The notes below the pieces were generated by a model, which was given only the letters and a program-made list of their open reading frames with translations, searched no databases and had not been told where the DNA came from. A program made the translations under genes and the position numbers. From assembly GCA_004293445.1 (NCBI GenBank), contig RDYP01000011.1, positions 25,297 through 89,296 of the forward strand: 64,000 bases of DNA, in the 5' to 3' direction. The stretch comes from Verrucomicrobiota bacterium. Lineage in GTDB: Bacteria; Verrucomicrobiota; Verrucomicrobiia; Verrucomicrobiales; Akkermansiaceae. This document shows positions 1 to 8,816 of the stretch, one piece after another (position 1 is the first letter of the stretch; each line of letters opens with the position of its first letter).

Positions 1-96
1 TGGTGTGGGCTGTACGAGGCTTTGTCGGTGGGCAGCGGAATGGTCGCGGAGGCGAGGCTTGCTCGGGGTTCGTCGACCTGCCATGACGACGGGCCG

Positions 97-1653
97 ATGA
101 TCGAAACGATCGACCTCATCTTGCCCTTGGAAGCCTCTGGGGAAGAAGCTGCGTGGAAGGAAGCCGCGGCGAAAAAGCTTGGCGTGGCGGTGTCGCGGCT
201 GGGCGGGCTGCGTTTGTTGAAGCATTCGCTGGATGCACGTCAGCGGGCGGTGAAGGTCCAGCTGCGGCTGGAGGTGGCGGTCGACGAGCCTTTACCGGAG
301 GAGGTGGCACCGGTGTGGTCCGCGCCGCGGCTGCCGACGAATGCCCGGACGGTGGTGATCGTCGGCTGCGGACCGGCGGGCATGTTTGCGGCCCTGCGTT
401 GCTTGGAGCGGGGCTTGCGGCCGGTGGTGTTGGAGCGGGGCAAGGATGCGTCGTCGCGGCGTTTCGATCTTGCTCCGATTTTACGCCAAGGGACGGTGAT
501 CGAGGATTCGAACTACTGTTTCGGCGAGGGTGGTGCAGGAACCTTTTCGGACGGGAAGCTTTACACTCGCGCGACAAAGCGTGGCCCGGTGGCTCGGGTT
601 TACGAAATCCTAGTCGCTCATGGAGCACCGCGGGCGATTCTGACCGATGCGCATCCTCACATCGGTTCAAATCTTTTGCCCAATGTGGTCAAGGCCATGC
701 GGGCATCGATTCTCGAGGGAGGAGGGGAGGTTCGATTTCAGACCAAGGTGGTCGATTTTCTGGTGTCGGGCGATCGTCTGCGCGGGGTAGTGACTGCGAC
801 CGGCGAGGAGATCGTGGGCGACGCGGTGGTCCTGGCGACGGGGCACAGCGCCCGTGACATTTATCGTTTGCTGGCGGCAAAGAGGATTCTGCTGGAGCGC
901 AAGCCCTTCGCGGTCGGCGTGCGGATCGAGCATCCGCAGCCCTTCATCGATGCCGAGCAGTATCATCTGCGCAAGGACGAGCCGCGGCCCGATCTGCTGC
1001 CTGCGGCCCGCTACGCTGTGGCGACGAAGATCGATGACCGCGGCGTGCATTCATTCTGCATGTGTCCGGGGGGCTTCATCGTGCCGGCATCGACTGAAAA
1101 CGACGAAGTGGTGGTCAACGGCATGAGTCTGGCCCGCCGTGATTCGCCCTTCGCGAATTCCGGCTTGGTGGTCACGGTGGAGCCGGAGGACACGGACTCT
1201 TTCGCTGGGGAACATGGCGTGTTGTCGGGGATCGCCTATCAAAAGGCGCTCGAGGTTGCGGCCAAGGAAGCGGGTGGTGGGGGGCAGGTTGCGCCGGGTC
1301 AGCGGGTTGCGGATTTCCTGATGGGCCGGTTGTCGGCCGACTTGCCGAAGACCAGTTATTTTCCGGGCGGGAAGTCCGCGCCCTTGCATGAGATTTTACC
1401 GCAGGGCGTGGTGCGCCGGATGCAGTCCGGCTTGCGTTTGTTCGATCGCAAGATCCGCGGTTATGCCGGGCGTGAGGCTTTGTTGTTGGGCTTTGAAACC
1501 CGCACCAGTTCGCCGGTTCGGGTGCCGCGTCGAGACGATAGCTTGGAGCATCCGGAATTGCGTGGGCTTTTCCCCTGTGGTGAGGGTGCGGGTTACGCGG
1601 GCGGTATTGTCAGCGCCGCGCTTGACGGGATGCGGGTCGCGGATGCGCTCTGA
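97..1653 (+). CDS. NAD(P)/FAD-dependent oxidoreductase, COG2509 type
   Basis: A 518-residue FAD-dependent dehydrogenase-like protein of unknown substrate. An N-terminal domain of about 80 residues precedes a Rossmann dinucleotide-binding motif (VIVGCGPAG, residues 87-95). A conserved SNYCFGEGGAGTFSDGKLYTR stretch follows in the middle, and the C-terminus (LFPCGEGAGYAGGIVSAALDGMRVADAL) is the FAD-closing segment typical of this family. The reading frame extends upstream to position 22, but the extra residues are low-complexity, and the ATG at 97 gives the family-typical start (MIETIDL). No partner gene lies in the same direction. The family is widespread and poorly characterised, so no reaction is assigned. 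Confidence 0.88.
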   Translation: MIETIDLILPLEASGEEAAWKEAAAKKLGVAVSRLGGLRLLKHSLDARQRAVKVQLRLEVAVDEPLPEEVAPVWSAPRLPTNARTVVIVGCGPAGMFAALRCLERGLRPVVLERGKDASSRRFDLAPILRQGTVIEDSNYCFGEGGAGTFSDGKLYTRATKRGPVARVYEILVAHGAPRAILTDAHPHIGSNLLPNVVKAMRASILEGGGEVRFQTKVVDFLVSGDRLRGVVTATGEEIVGDAVVLATGHSARDIYRLLAAKRILLERKPFAVGVRIEHPQPFIDAEQYHLRKDEPRPDLLPAARYAVATKIDDRGVHSFCMCPGGFIVPASTENDEVVVNGMSLARRDSPFANSGLVVTVEPEDTDSFAGEHGVLSGIAYQKALEVAAKEAGGGGQVAPGQRVADFLMGRLSADLPKTSYFPGGKSAPLHEILPQGVVRRMQSGLRLFDRKIRGYAGREALLLGFETRTSSPVRVPRRDDSLEHPELRGLFPCGEGAGYAGGIVSAALDGMRVADAL

Positions 1654-1656
1654 TTT

Positions 1657-2511
1657 TCAGGATCCGGCAAGGAGCAGCGCGCCATGGATCCCGGCTTGCT
1701 GGCCGAGAGCGGGCGGGGCGATGAAGTCGGGGGCATCGATGGCGGGAAAATAGCCGCCAGCGATTTGGCTCAGGTGTTGCGCGGTCATGGCGTGGAAGCC
1801 GTCGGCCTGCGAGACGCCGCCACCGATCAGGATGCGGGCCGGTGAGGCAACCGCGAGAAGGGCGAGGATGCCGTGGGCGAGGTACCAGGCTTCCAGCTCC
1901 CACGCCGGGTGTTCGGCGGGGAGTTCGGCGGCAGCGTGGCCCCATCGCGCCAAGATCGCGGGTCCGCTGGCCATGCCTTCGAGGCAGTCACGATGGAAGG
2001 GGCAGATGCCTCGGAAAGCGTCGCCCGGGGCGCGTGGGATTTTGAGGTGGCCGAATTCCGGATGGGTCGCGCCATGGAGTGGGCGGCCTTTGTTGAGGAT
2101 CCCCGCGCCGATGCCGGTGCCGATGGTGATGTAGGCGAGGTTTTCAACGCCGAGTCCGGCGCCCAGGCGGGCTTCGGCGAGCGCCGCGGCATTGACGTCG
2201 GTGTCGATGCTCAGTCGTGCTCGGGGAAAGGCGGTGGCGAGTGCCTCGGTGAGCGAAAATCCAGACCAGCCGGGCTTGGGAGTGGCGAGTAATTGCCCGT
2301 ATCCGGGGCGATCAGGGGAGATGCCGAGCGGGCCGAAAGAAGCGATGCCAATGGCCTCCGGGCAACCTTTTTCCGCCAGCCAAGCGACGGCCCGGGCGAG
2401 GGTCTCGTGGGGATCGGTGGTGGGGAATCGCCACTCGGCGGCCACGCGGCCATCGGGGTCGCCGTAAGCGACCACGGTCTTGGTGCCACCGAGTTCGATG
2501 CCTGCGATCAC
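1657..2511 (-). CDS. ROK-family fructokinase
   Basis: A 284-residue sugar kinase predicted to phosphorylate fructose or a related hexose with ATP. The N-terminal phosphate loop (ELGGTKT, residues 6-12) and the catalytic-base region SIDTDVNAAAL (Asp105) are present. His155, Cys170, His173 and Cys176 in the HPEFGHLKIPR...CPFHRDCLEG block match the zinc site of Bacillus-type ROK fructokinases, which separates it from glucokinases. The start is GTG, 3 bases after the aldolase stop, so the two are almost certainly cotranscribed. The stop lies close to the end of the convergent upstream gene. Confidence 0.85.
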   Translation of the reverse strand: MIAGIELGGTKTVVAYGDPDGRVAAEWRFPTTDPHETLARAVAWLAEKGCPEAIGIASFGPLGISPDRPGYGQLLATPKPGWSGFSLTEALATAFPRARLSIDTDVNAAALAEARLGAGLGVENLAYITIGTGIGAGILNKGRPLHGATHPEFGHLKIPRAPGDAFRGICPFHRDCLEGMASGPAILARWGHAAAELPAEHPAWELEAWYLAHGILALLAVASPARILIGGGVSQADGFHAMTAQHLSQIAGGYFPAIDAPDFIAPPALGQQAGIHGALLLAGS

Positions 2512-2514
2512 GGT

Positions 2515-3144
2515 CTAACAGGCGGCAGCGGCATCGATCGCCTCGCGCGTCAGGCGGGTGATCTCGGCCCAGTTGCCGGAGTTGACCAGTTGCTTGTCGA
2601 CCATCCATGAGCCGCCGATGGCGGCCACGACCGGGACTTTCAGGTAGTCGGCCAGATTGCCGGAAGTGATGCCGCCGGTAGGGATGAATTTCACACCGGT
2701 ATGAGCGTAGGGTCCGGAAAGGGCCTTGAGCATGGCGGTGCCTCCGGCGCTTTCCGCGGGGAAGAATTTCAGCAATTTGCAGCCGAGCGAGAGGGCTTGT
2801 TCGACATCGCTTGGCGTCATCACCCCGGGGGAGAACTGCAAGCCGAGTTGGCGGGCGGTGGCGATGGTTCGCGGGTTAAGTCCCGGGGCGAGGCCGAAGA
2901 CCGCTCCTGCGTCGTGGGCGCGCCGGACCTGCTCGTCTTCCAGAAGGGTGCCGGCACCGAGGAGGATTTCCGGGTAGCGGGCGGCGATCCTCCGGATCGA
3001 TTCCTCCGCCGCTGCGGTGCGGAAGGTGATCTCCATGATGTCGAGGCCTCCGGCGAGGAGGGCCTCGGCGAGGGGCTCGGCGGAATCGGCGTGGTCGAGC
3101 ACGACCACGGGCACGATGCGTTTGGCAAGAATGCGATCGATCAT
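2515..3144 (-). CDS. eda: KDPG/KHG aldolase
   Basis: A 209-residue class I aldolase that splits 2-keto-3-deoxy-6-phosphogluconate into pyruvate and glyceraldehyde 3-phosphate (Entner-Doudoroff or hexuronate catabolism) or cleaves 4-hydroxy-2-oxoglutarate. The Schiff-base lysine is Lys126 in LLKFFPAE and the catalytic glutamate is Glu38 in MEITFRT, matching Lys133 and Glu45 of the E. coli enzyme. The frame continues upstream to 3261 through a Ser-rich stretch that overlaps the neighbouring gene, so the ATG at 3144 (MIDRILAKR) is taken as the start. It lies between the DUF1080 gene and the fructokinase in one minus-strand cluster, suggesting a sugar-acid catabolic operon. Confidence 0.9.
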   Translation of the reverse strand: MIDRILAKRIVPVVVLDHADSAEPLAEALLAGGLDIMEITFRTAAAEESIRRIAARYPEILLGAGTLLEDEQVRRAHDAGAVFGLAPGLNPRTIATARQLGLQFSPGVMTPSDVEQALSLGCKLLKFFPAESAGGTAMLKALSGPYAHTGVKFIPTGGITSGNLADYLKVPVVAAIGGSWMVDKQLVNSGNWAEITRLTREAIDAAAAC

Positions 3145-3157
3145 GATCGGAGCCAGA

Positions 3158-3928
3158 TCAGGGCTTGAGTTCGAGGACTTCGATTTTGCGGAACTCGAAG
3201 GGGTGGCTCTCCGATTGGAGGCTGATGTAGCCTTCTGCGAGCGAGTCGCTTCCTTGGGCATCGATCAGCGCCTTGCCTTCCGGTTCGCCGGGGCTGAGTT
3301 TCAGATCGGTGTATTCGAAGACCACCTTGTCGTTGATGAGGTGCTTGACGAGTTTGTCGCCGTGGACTTCGGCTTCCGCCTTCACCCATTCGCCGGGCGC
3401 TTTGGTGGGCTCGCTAGCCGAGATGCAGTGGTTCATATTCACCTGGCCGGCCACGGAGACGAAGGTGCCCGGAGTGCAGAGGTTGCCGGTGGTTTTGACG
3501 CCGTTGCCGGAACCGAGGAGTTGGAATTCGAGGCTGGCGGGGAAGTCCTGATCCTTGCCCATGGTCTTGGGGTCCTGGCAGTGGAGCATGATGCCGGAAT
3601 TCTGGAGTGCCCAGCCGGGGCCGCCTTTCACCTGCTCACCGGTCACGCGGTATTCGAGGCGAATCCGGTAGTGGGAGAACTTTGTTTTGTGGAAGAGGTG
3701 GCCGAAGGCATCGCCCCATTCGCTGTAGTTCGCGTAGCTGACTTTGATCGCTCCGTCTTCGACGATGAAGGTGTTCTTCGGATCTTCGCCGAGGGCCAAG
3801 CCGCGGATTTTCGGGGTCCAGCCGTCGAGGTCTTTGCCGTTGAAGAGAGAGATCCATTTTTCCTCCTCGGCATGGGTGCAGGAGAGGGTGAGGGCCGCGA
3901 TGGCGGCGAGGCGCAGGGTGTGTTTCAT
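3158..3928 (-). CDS. Secreted DUF1080 (3-keto-disaccharide hydrolase-type) protein
   Basis: A 256-residue exported protein with a signal peptide (MKHTLRLAAIAALTLSCTHA) followed by one DUF1080 domain. That domain is a concanavalin-like jelly roll, expanded in Verrucomicrobia and Planctomycetes. The hallmark opening KWISLFNGKDLDGWTPK is present, as are the internal YRIRLEYRVTGEQVKGGPGWALQNSGIMLHCQDP segment and the C-terminal strand GYISLQSESHPFEFRKIEVLEL. Some members hydrolyse 3-keto-glycosides; others have no known activity. Its position 13 bases before eda fits a role in extracellular or periplasmic sugar breakdown feeding the two downstream enzymes. A lipoprotein form is possible because Cys17 lies near the cleavage site. 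Confidence 0.85.
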   Translation of the reverse strand: MKHTLRLAAIAALTLSCTHAEEEKWISLFNGKDLDGWTPKIRGLALGEDPKNTFIVEDGAIKVSYANYSEWGDAFGHLFHKTKFSHYRIRLEYRVTGEQVKGGPGWALQNSGIMLHCQDPKTMGKDQDFPASLEFQLLGSGNGVKTTGNLCTPGTFVSVAGQVNMNHCISASEPTKAPGEWVKAEAEVHGDKLVKHLINDKVVFEYTDLKLSPGEPEGKALIDAQGSDSLAEGYISLQSESHPFEFRKIEVLELKP

Positions 3929-3959
3929 GGATGAAAAAAGGGGTTGGCGGATGGGGGAT

Positions 3960-4952
3960 TCAGGTTTCCTCGCGGAAGGGTTCGGCGCGGCCCTTCGTGA
4001 TGCAGGAGTTCAGCCAGTGAATGAGCTGGTTGACTTCAGGACTTTCGCGGCGGAGGGCATCGAGGGCCTGCCAATCGATGTGCTGGCGGCTGTGAGGGGC
4101 GGCGATGCGGTGGATGTCGAGTCGCTCCATGAGGGCCTCGGTTTCGCGCGGATGGGCGTTGAGGATGTGGGCGGCGCGTGGCAGGTCATCGATGGCCTGT
4201 GCGGTGAGGCCGAAGGACATGACGCCGACGCCGAAGGCGGCGTTGAGGCGGCGGAGGCCGTCGGCGAGGGCTTCGTCTTCGATGGGAGCGGCGTAGAGTA
4301 GTTCGCCACCTTGGGCCCACATCGATGAGGAGAGGGCTTGGAAGAAATCTTCGCGGAAGCTACCGAGGGTCGGCTGAATGCGCAGGCGTGCGGCGTGCAG
4401 ACGGAAGGGAGGAAGGCCGAGTCGCTGTTTGAGAGCGAGCATGGTGGGATCAAGGGAGAGTTCCTCGTCAGGTGCGTCGCCGGTTTCCCAATCGACGAGA
4501 ACGGCTTCGGGGAATTTCCAAAGATTCCCGAGGGGAGAGCCCTGTGCGAAGGCTTGGCGGAAGACGAAGGGGAAGCGTCCGTTGACGTCGAAGTAGCGCA
4601 TGACCACTGCGCGGAACTTGCTGAGGCGTTCCAGAGCGAGGTCGATCGCACCGTTGTCGCCACCGAAGTCATCCATCCGGCCGTGGCTGAGGGCGAGGAG
4701 CTCTTGAGCTCCGGTGAGGGCGGGCACGGGTGCGGTGCGGCGGTAGTAGCCCTGGCCTTTCTCCACCTTGGCGATCGGCGAGGCCGGGTCGCAGGACATG
4801 ATGGAGAAATGGTAGCGGAGCGAGGCGTCGGAATAGGCTCCTTCCAATTGCAGGCGGGCGAGGCGAATGAGCTCGGTTCCTTTGATCGACTCGGAAGGAT
4901 TGCTCGGAAGAAGCGGGGGGAGGATCTCCGTTAGCTGAGTGCGTAAGCTCAT
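3960..4952 (-). CDS. Hypothetical protein, possible N-terminal winged helix
   Basis: A 330-residue soluble protein that I do not recognise. The first 75 residues (TQLTEILPPLLPS... TELIRLARLQLEGAYSDASLRYHFSIMSCDPASPIAKVEKGQGYYRRT) look like a winged-helix domain, with a helix-turn-helix-like stretch followed by a beta hairpin ending in GYYRR. The remaining 250 residues are alpha/beta with no signal peptide or membrane segment. It lies 31 bases upstream of the DUF1080 gene on the same strand and could be the first gene of that cluster or an independent regulator. Function is unknown, and a DNA-binding role is only an inference from the N-terminal pattern. Confidence 0.7.
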   Translation of the reverse strand: MSLRTQLTEILPPLLPSNPSESIKGTELIRLARLQLEGAYSDASLRYHFSIMSCDPASPIAKVEKGQGYYRRTAPVPALTGAQELLALSHGRMDDFGGDNGAIDLALERLSKFRAVVMRYFDVNGRFPFVFRQAFAQGSPLGNLWKFPEAVLVDWETGDAPDEELSLDPTMLALKQRLGLPPFRLHAARLRIQPTLGSFREDFFQALSSSMWAQGGELLYAAPIEDEALADGLRRLNAAFGVGVMSFGLTAQAIDDLPRAAHILNAHPRETEALMERLDIHRIAAPHSRQHIDWQALDALRRESPEVNQLIHWLNSCITKGRAEPFREET

Positions 4953-5129
4953 GTGGATGGGGAAATTGCGCTGGAAGCGGGGGTGAGGGATTCCACTTCG
5001 TCGCGTGTCCCGGCATCAAGCTCCAATGGTGAGAATTTGAAAAATCCGGGTCATGCAAGGCGCTCTTTTTGTGAATCTTGCGCGCTCTTGCATCCTGGAG
5101 GGCCCTGAAGCAGGATATTCGCGTCCAAC

Positions 5130-5831
5130 ATGAGAGCTTTTTTCGTCTTTTGTCTTTTCGCCGTTCTTCCCTTGCATGCGGCCCAGCCGGATGCGGCCGC
5201 GATGATCCGGGGCATTCGTTTGTCCGCCACGCTCCAGCAGTGCGATTTGAGCGGGGTGATTCGCAAGGATGGGCAGCCGCCGATGCCGCTGCAGTTCTTC
5301 GTCCGGGAGCAGAACATGCAGTTCCGTTTGGGGAGCGGAGAGCGTTTTCACGTCCGATTGGGCGATGAGAAATGCGAATTGCTGTCGCTCGATGATGCGG
5401 GGAAGACGGCGGTGTTTCCGGATTCCCGTTTGCGGAAGTCGGTCGGTGGCAGTGACTTGACCTACGAAGATCTGACCTTGCGATTTCTCTACTGGCCGGG
5501 TGCGCGCTTGGAGGGTGAGGAGAAGATCGATGGCGAGGACTGCTACCGGATTCGTTTGGACAATCCGGGGCGGGAGGGGGCCTTCGGGGTGGTTTACGTG
5601 TGGGTTCACAAAAAATACGGGGCCTTTTGGCGGATCAAAGCGCACGATCGCAAGGGCATGCCGATCAAACAGTTCCAAGTGAGCAAGGTGATGCAGTTGC
5701 CTGGCGGCAAGGGCTACACGATTCAGACGATGAGGATCAGTCGGCTGGATGATCAGGGCCGGGTGGAATCGATCACTTACCTGGAATTCGACAAACCGAA
5801 GATCGCGGGGCCGAAGGGGCCGCGGCGCTGA
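5130..5831 (+). CDS. Outer-membrane lipoprotein-sorting (LolA-like) protein
   Basis: A 233-residue exported protein with a short signal peptide (MRAFFVFCLFAVLPLHA) and a LolA/LolB-like half-barrel of the COG2834 / TP-0789 type. Supporting blocks are the alternating strands around QFFVREQNMQFRLGSGERFHVRLGD and the typical LEGEEKIDGEDCYRIRLDNPGREGAFGVVYVWVHKKYGAFWRIKAHDRKG. Members of this group bind acyl chains in the periplasm and often work beside RND/MMPL or lipid exporters. No such partner is present here. The gene stands alone and converges on the helicase gene. Confidence 0.75.
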   Translation: MRAFFVFCLFAVLPLHAAQPDAAAMIRGIRLSATLQQCDLSGVIRKDGQPPMPLQFFVREQNMQFRLGSGERFHVRLGDEKCELLSLDDAGKTAVFPDSRLRKSVGGSDLTYEDLTLRFLYWPGARLEGEEKIDGEDCYRIRLDNPGREGAFGVVYVWVHKKYGAFWRIKAHDRKGMPIKQFQVSKVMQLPGGKGYTIQTMRISRLDDQGRVESITYLEFDKPKIAGPKGPRR

Positions 5832-5861
5832 TGGCGCTGTGGTTTTTTTCGTGGGAGCCCT

Positions 5862-7904
5862 CTAAAAGGGTTCGTCGTCGGACCAAGGGCTATCGTTGCC
5901 GACCTTCCATTCTTCGATGAGTTCCGCGGGGAAGTCATCAAGGAAGCGCGAGGGGTGGCAGAGGATGTCGCCGGTGTAGGACTTCGGGTTCATCATCGGG
6001 TAGCTCAGGTAGAGCTCGTCCTTGGCGCGGGTGATGGCGACGTAGAAGAGTCGGCGTTCTTCCTCGATGAGGTCGGGGTCGTCGGCGTCGAGGATGCGGC
6101 CGTTTGGGAATTGTCCATCGACGAGCCAGATGAGGAAGACCGCCTTCCATTCGAGTCCTTTGGCCTGGTGAATGGAAGAGAGGGTCACTTTCTCATCGTC
6201 GCTTTCCGCTGTCTCGCCCGTGGGTTGGCCATCGGTGCCGCTCATCAGTGAGAGCTGCTCCAGGAATTCGAGGATGTCGTCGAAGTTCCCGGCGTATTGC
6301 GACAATTGCTCGATATCGGCGCGGCGGGAGTCGGCATTGTCGAAACTTGCGGTGAGGTATTCGGCGTAGAGTCCCTCGAGGATTGAGAAGATCATCGCCG
6401 CGGGGCTGGCGAAGGTCGAGCCTGAGCTGAGTTCGTCGAGGGTATAGCAGAGTTGTTCCCAGTGTTTGGCGGACTTTTTGGGGACCTTGAAGCCGAGGAG
6501 AAGGTCCGACCACTTGGCGGGTGGGTTTGGGTTTTCGGCCTGTCCGCTGGCGAGCCATGCGCTCCAGAGTTTCGCAGCGGTGCCGGGGCCGCAGCCTGGG
6601 AGCAGGGAGACCATGCGGAGGAAGGAGACTTCGTCGCGGCGATTGACGACGAAGCGCATGAAGGCGGCGATGTCTTTGATATGGGCTTGCTCGAAAAAGC
6701 GCAGTCCGCTGGTGATGGCGAAAGGGATCCCGCGGCGGGTGAGTTCCATTTGGATCTCGAGGCTCTGGAAATGGGCGCGGTAGAGGACGGCCATTTCTTC
6801 GAGGGCGATGCCTTCATCCCGCAGTTCCAGCATGCGTTGGGCGACGAAGGCGGCTTGGGAGTTCGGGTCTTGGAGGGGGACGAGAGCGGGCTTGATCCCG
6901 AGCGGGGAGCGGGACGAGCGGAGATCCTTTTCGAATCGGCCCGAGTTGGCTCGGATGGCGGCGTTCGAGAGATCGAGGATTTCCGGGACGCTGCGGTAGT
7001 TGGTTTCGATCGTGTGAACGACGGCACCGGGGTAGCGGAGGGGGAAGCCGAGGATGAGTTTCATGTCGGCACCCCGCCAGGAGTAGATCGACTGGGCGTC
7101 GTCGCCGACGGCCATGAGGCTGTTGGTCTCGCCGGCAAGGAGATCGATCATGCGGCTTTGGACCTGGTTCGTGTCTTGGTATTCGTCGACGAGGATGTGT
7201 TTGAAGCGTTTTTGGTAGAGGGCGAGGATGTCGGGCCTGTCTTCGAAGAGTTGGACCGTGCGGGAGAGCAGGTCGTCGAAGTCCATCGAATTGGTCGCCT
7301 GTTTTTTGGCGATGTAGCCTTGGCGGACTTGTTCGATGGCCGCGATCCATTCGTAGAAGTGATCGTAGCGGGCGCCGATGATTTGCTCGATGGGTTCGCC
7401 GGTGTTTTCGACGAGGGAGAAGATCGAAGCGAGGACGTCGGGTTTCGGGAAGCGGCGTTGCTTGGTGTCGATGTCGCAGGTGCCGATGACCGCGTTGAGC
7501 ATGGATTTCTGGTCGTCGCGATCGAGGATCGAAAAGGATCGGGTGAAGCCGATTTCCTCGGCGTGGTGGCGGAGAATGCGGGAGCCGATGGAGTGGAAGG
7601 TGCCAGCCCAGAGGGGGGAAGTGTCATGCGGGGCGAGATCGCGGACGCGGTCGGTCATTTCGCGAGCCGCCTTGTTGGTGAACGTGAGGAGGAGGACTTG
7701 GCGGGCATCGATGCCGTGGTCGAGCAGCCAGGCGACTCGGTAGGTGAGGGTTCGCGTCTTGCCGGAGCCGGCACCGGCGATGACGAGCGCGCGTCCGGGA
7801 GGGGAGGAGACGGCGGCGTATTGCTCGGCATTGAGTTCGGCGCGGTAATCGATGCCGGATGCCGGGCCGGGGGTCCGGCGGTGTAGGGTGTATTCGCGCG
7901 CCAC
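5862..7904 (-). CDS. UvrD/PcrA-type ATP-dependent DNA helicase
   Basis: A 680-residue SF1A 3'-5' helicase for DNA repair or replication restart. All core motifs are visible: Walker A IAGAGSGKT (residues 42-50), motif Ia LLLTFTNKAAREM, motif II DEYQDTNQVQ, motif III AVGDDAQSIYSWRGA, motif IV around IETNYRSVPEIL, motif V LSSIHQAKGLEWKAVFLIWLVDGQFP and motif VI EEERRLFYVAITRAKDELYL. The length is close to UvrD/PcrA (about 720) but the C-terminal RNA-polymerase-binding Tudor tail is short or absent. It is divergent from the TonB operon with about 160 bases between them. No LexA-like box was seen upstream. Confidence 0.92.
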   Translation of the reverse strand: MAREYTLHRRTPGPASGIDYRAELNAEQYAAVSSPPGRALVIAGAGSGKTRTLTYRVAWLLDHGIDARQVLLLTFTNKAAREMTDRVRDLAPHDTSPLWAGTFHSIGSRILRHHAEEIGFTRSFSILDRDDQKSMLNAVIGTCDIDTKQRRFPKPDVLASIFSLVENTGEPIEQIIGARYDHFYEWIAAIEQVRQGYIAKKQATNSMDFDDLLSRTVQLFEDRPDILALYQKRFKHILVDEYQDTNQVQSRMIDLLAGETNSLMAVGDDAQSIYSWRGADMKLILGFPLRYPGAVVHTIETNYRSVPEILDLSNAAIRANSGRFEKDLRSSRSPLGIKPALVPLQDPNSQAAFVAQRMLELRDEGIALEEMAVLYRAHFQSLEIQMELTRRGIPFAITSGLRFFEQAHIKDIAAFMRFVVNRRDEVSFLRMVSLLPGCGPGTAAKLWSAWLASGQAENPNPPAKWSDLLLGFKVPKKSAKHWEQLCYTLDELSSGSTFASPAAMIFSILEGLYAEYLTASFDNADSRRADIEQLSQYAGNFDDILEFLEQLSLMSGTDGQPTGETAESDDEKVTLSSIHQAKGLEWKAVFLIWLVDGQFPNGRILDADDPDLIEEERRLFYVAITRAKDELYLSYPMMNPKSYTGDILCHPSRFLDDFPAELIEEWKVGNDSPWSDDEPF

Positions 7905-8066
7905 GCGGGAAGCTTCGGGGATTTTGGCTGGGGATCAAGTGTGGCTGCTCAGCTTGAGAAAGGATCGGCTTCGGATTTGACAGGGTCGGGCAGAGGCATG
8001 AAGCTCTTTTTGAGACTCGGTCTCATCAAGGCGGCTTTCTTTGGTGGGTGCGGGGTGAATGGTTTG

Positions 8067-8813
8067 ATGACCTCTTTTCGATACGTCCTGAACATCGGCA
8101 CCTTGGCCACGTGGCTGATGGTGGCGGGGGCGAGTATTTTGGTGGCGGTGGTCGAGGTGGAAGAGCGTTTGCCCGTGTTGGAGGAGAATGGGCGGGATGA
8201 GGTGGAATTGTCGGTGGTTCCGCTTGCGATGGGTTCCGCTCCAGCGCGGTCGGGGGAGGATGCTGCCGACGAGCTTGCATCGGTGGACGTCGCGGAGAGC
8301 GTCGAGCTGCCCGAGACGCCTGCTTTACCCGAGATACCGGATTTGGCGGAGTGGGAGCCTTTGCCGGAAATCCCGCGCATGCCGGAGCGGCGTGAAGCAC
8401 CGGATAAAGAGCGGGCGGTGGCGGAGGATCGACCTCGGGTGGCGGCTGTCGCGCCCCAGGGGAACAGCTCGGGTCGGGACGCTGCCGCGGCGGGTGGTGT
8501 GGGATCCGGGAGAGGTGAGGGTAGGGGTCGTGCTGATGGTGCAGGGTCGAGTGCGGTGGGTTCCGAGCGCTGGGTGGGCGGTCGGATGCCGAGGCCGAAT
8601 TACCCGGCGGCGGCGCGTCGGAGCGGACAGGAGGGGCGGGTGGTGGTGCAGTTTTCGGTCGATGAGCGGGGCGACGTGGTGGACGCGAAAATCACCAGCT
8701 CTTGTCCGCATTCGACGCTCAACGAAGAAGCCTTGCGGACGGTGCGTCGCTGGAAATTTCGTCCCGGTCCGCGGGCGAGCGCTTCGCGTCCGATCATTTT
8801 CAAACTGAAGTGA
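8067..8813 (+). CDS. tonB: Energy transducer TonB
   Basis: A protein of about 248 residues that couples the ExbB/ExbD proton channel to outer-membrane transporters. After a short cytosolic start there is one membrane anchor (VLNIGTLATWLMVAGASILVAVV). An acidic Pro/Glu linker spanning the periplasm follows (LPETPALPEIPDLAEWEPLPEIPRMPERR), and then a classic TonB C-terminal domain (MPRPNYPAAARRSGQEGRVVVQFSVDERGDVVDAKITSS...LNEEALRTVRRWKFRP). Earlier starts are possible at ATG 7998 and GTG 7941. I chose ATG 8067 because it places the anchor directly at the N-terminus. The stop is 3 bases before exbB, so this is the first gene of a tonB-exbB-exbD operon. Confidence 0.85.
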   Translation: MTSFRYVLNIGTLATWLMVAGASILVAVVEVEERLPVLEENGRDEVELSVVPLAMGSAPARSGEDAADELASVDVAESVELPETPALPEIPDLAEWEPLPEIPRMPERREAPDKERAVAEDRPRVAAVAPQGNSSGRDAAAAGGVGSGRGEGRGRADGAGSSAVGSERWVGGRMPRPNYPAAARRSGQEGRVVVQFSVDERGDVVDAKITSSCPHSTLNEEALRTVRRWKFRPGPRASASRPIIFKLK

Positions 8814-8816
8814 GCC

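Noticed and set aside
22..96. Upstream extension of the FAD-dependent protein to position 22
   Set aside because: The extra 25 residues do not resemble the family N-terminus, and the internal ATG at 97 fits better.
116..670. Long open frames opposite or out of frame to real genes, for example 116-670 minus, 6453-7886 plus, 20209-21888 plus, 30089-33001 minus and 39389-42250 minus
   Set aside because: They are shadows of GC-rich coding sequence. Their products are Arg/Pro- or Gly/Glu/Asp-rich without domains, and each lies over a gene with clear family motifs.
2515..3261. Longer aldolase reading frame starting at 3261
   Set aside because: The extra 39 residues are Ser/Lys-rich and overlap the DUF1080 gene's 3' end. 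KDPG aldolases start at the MIDRIL-like position.
5832..5861. T-run (GGTTTTTTT) between convergent genes as a terminator
   Set aside because: No convincing stem directly precedes the T-run.
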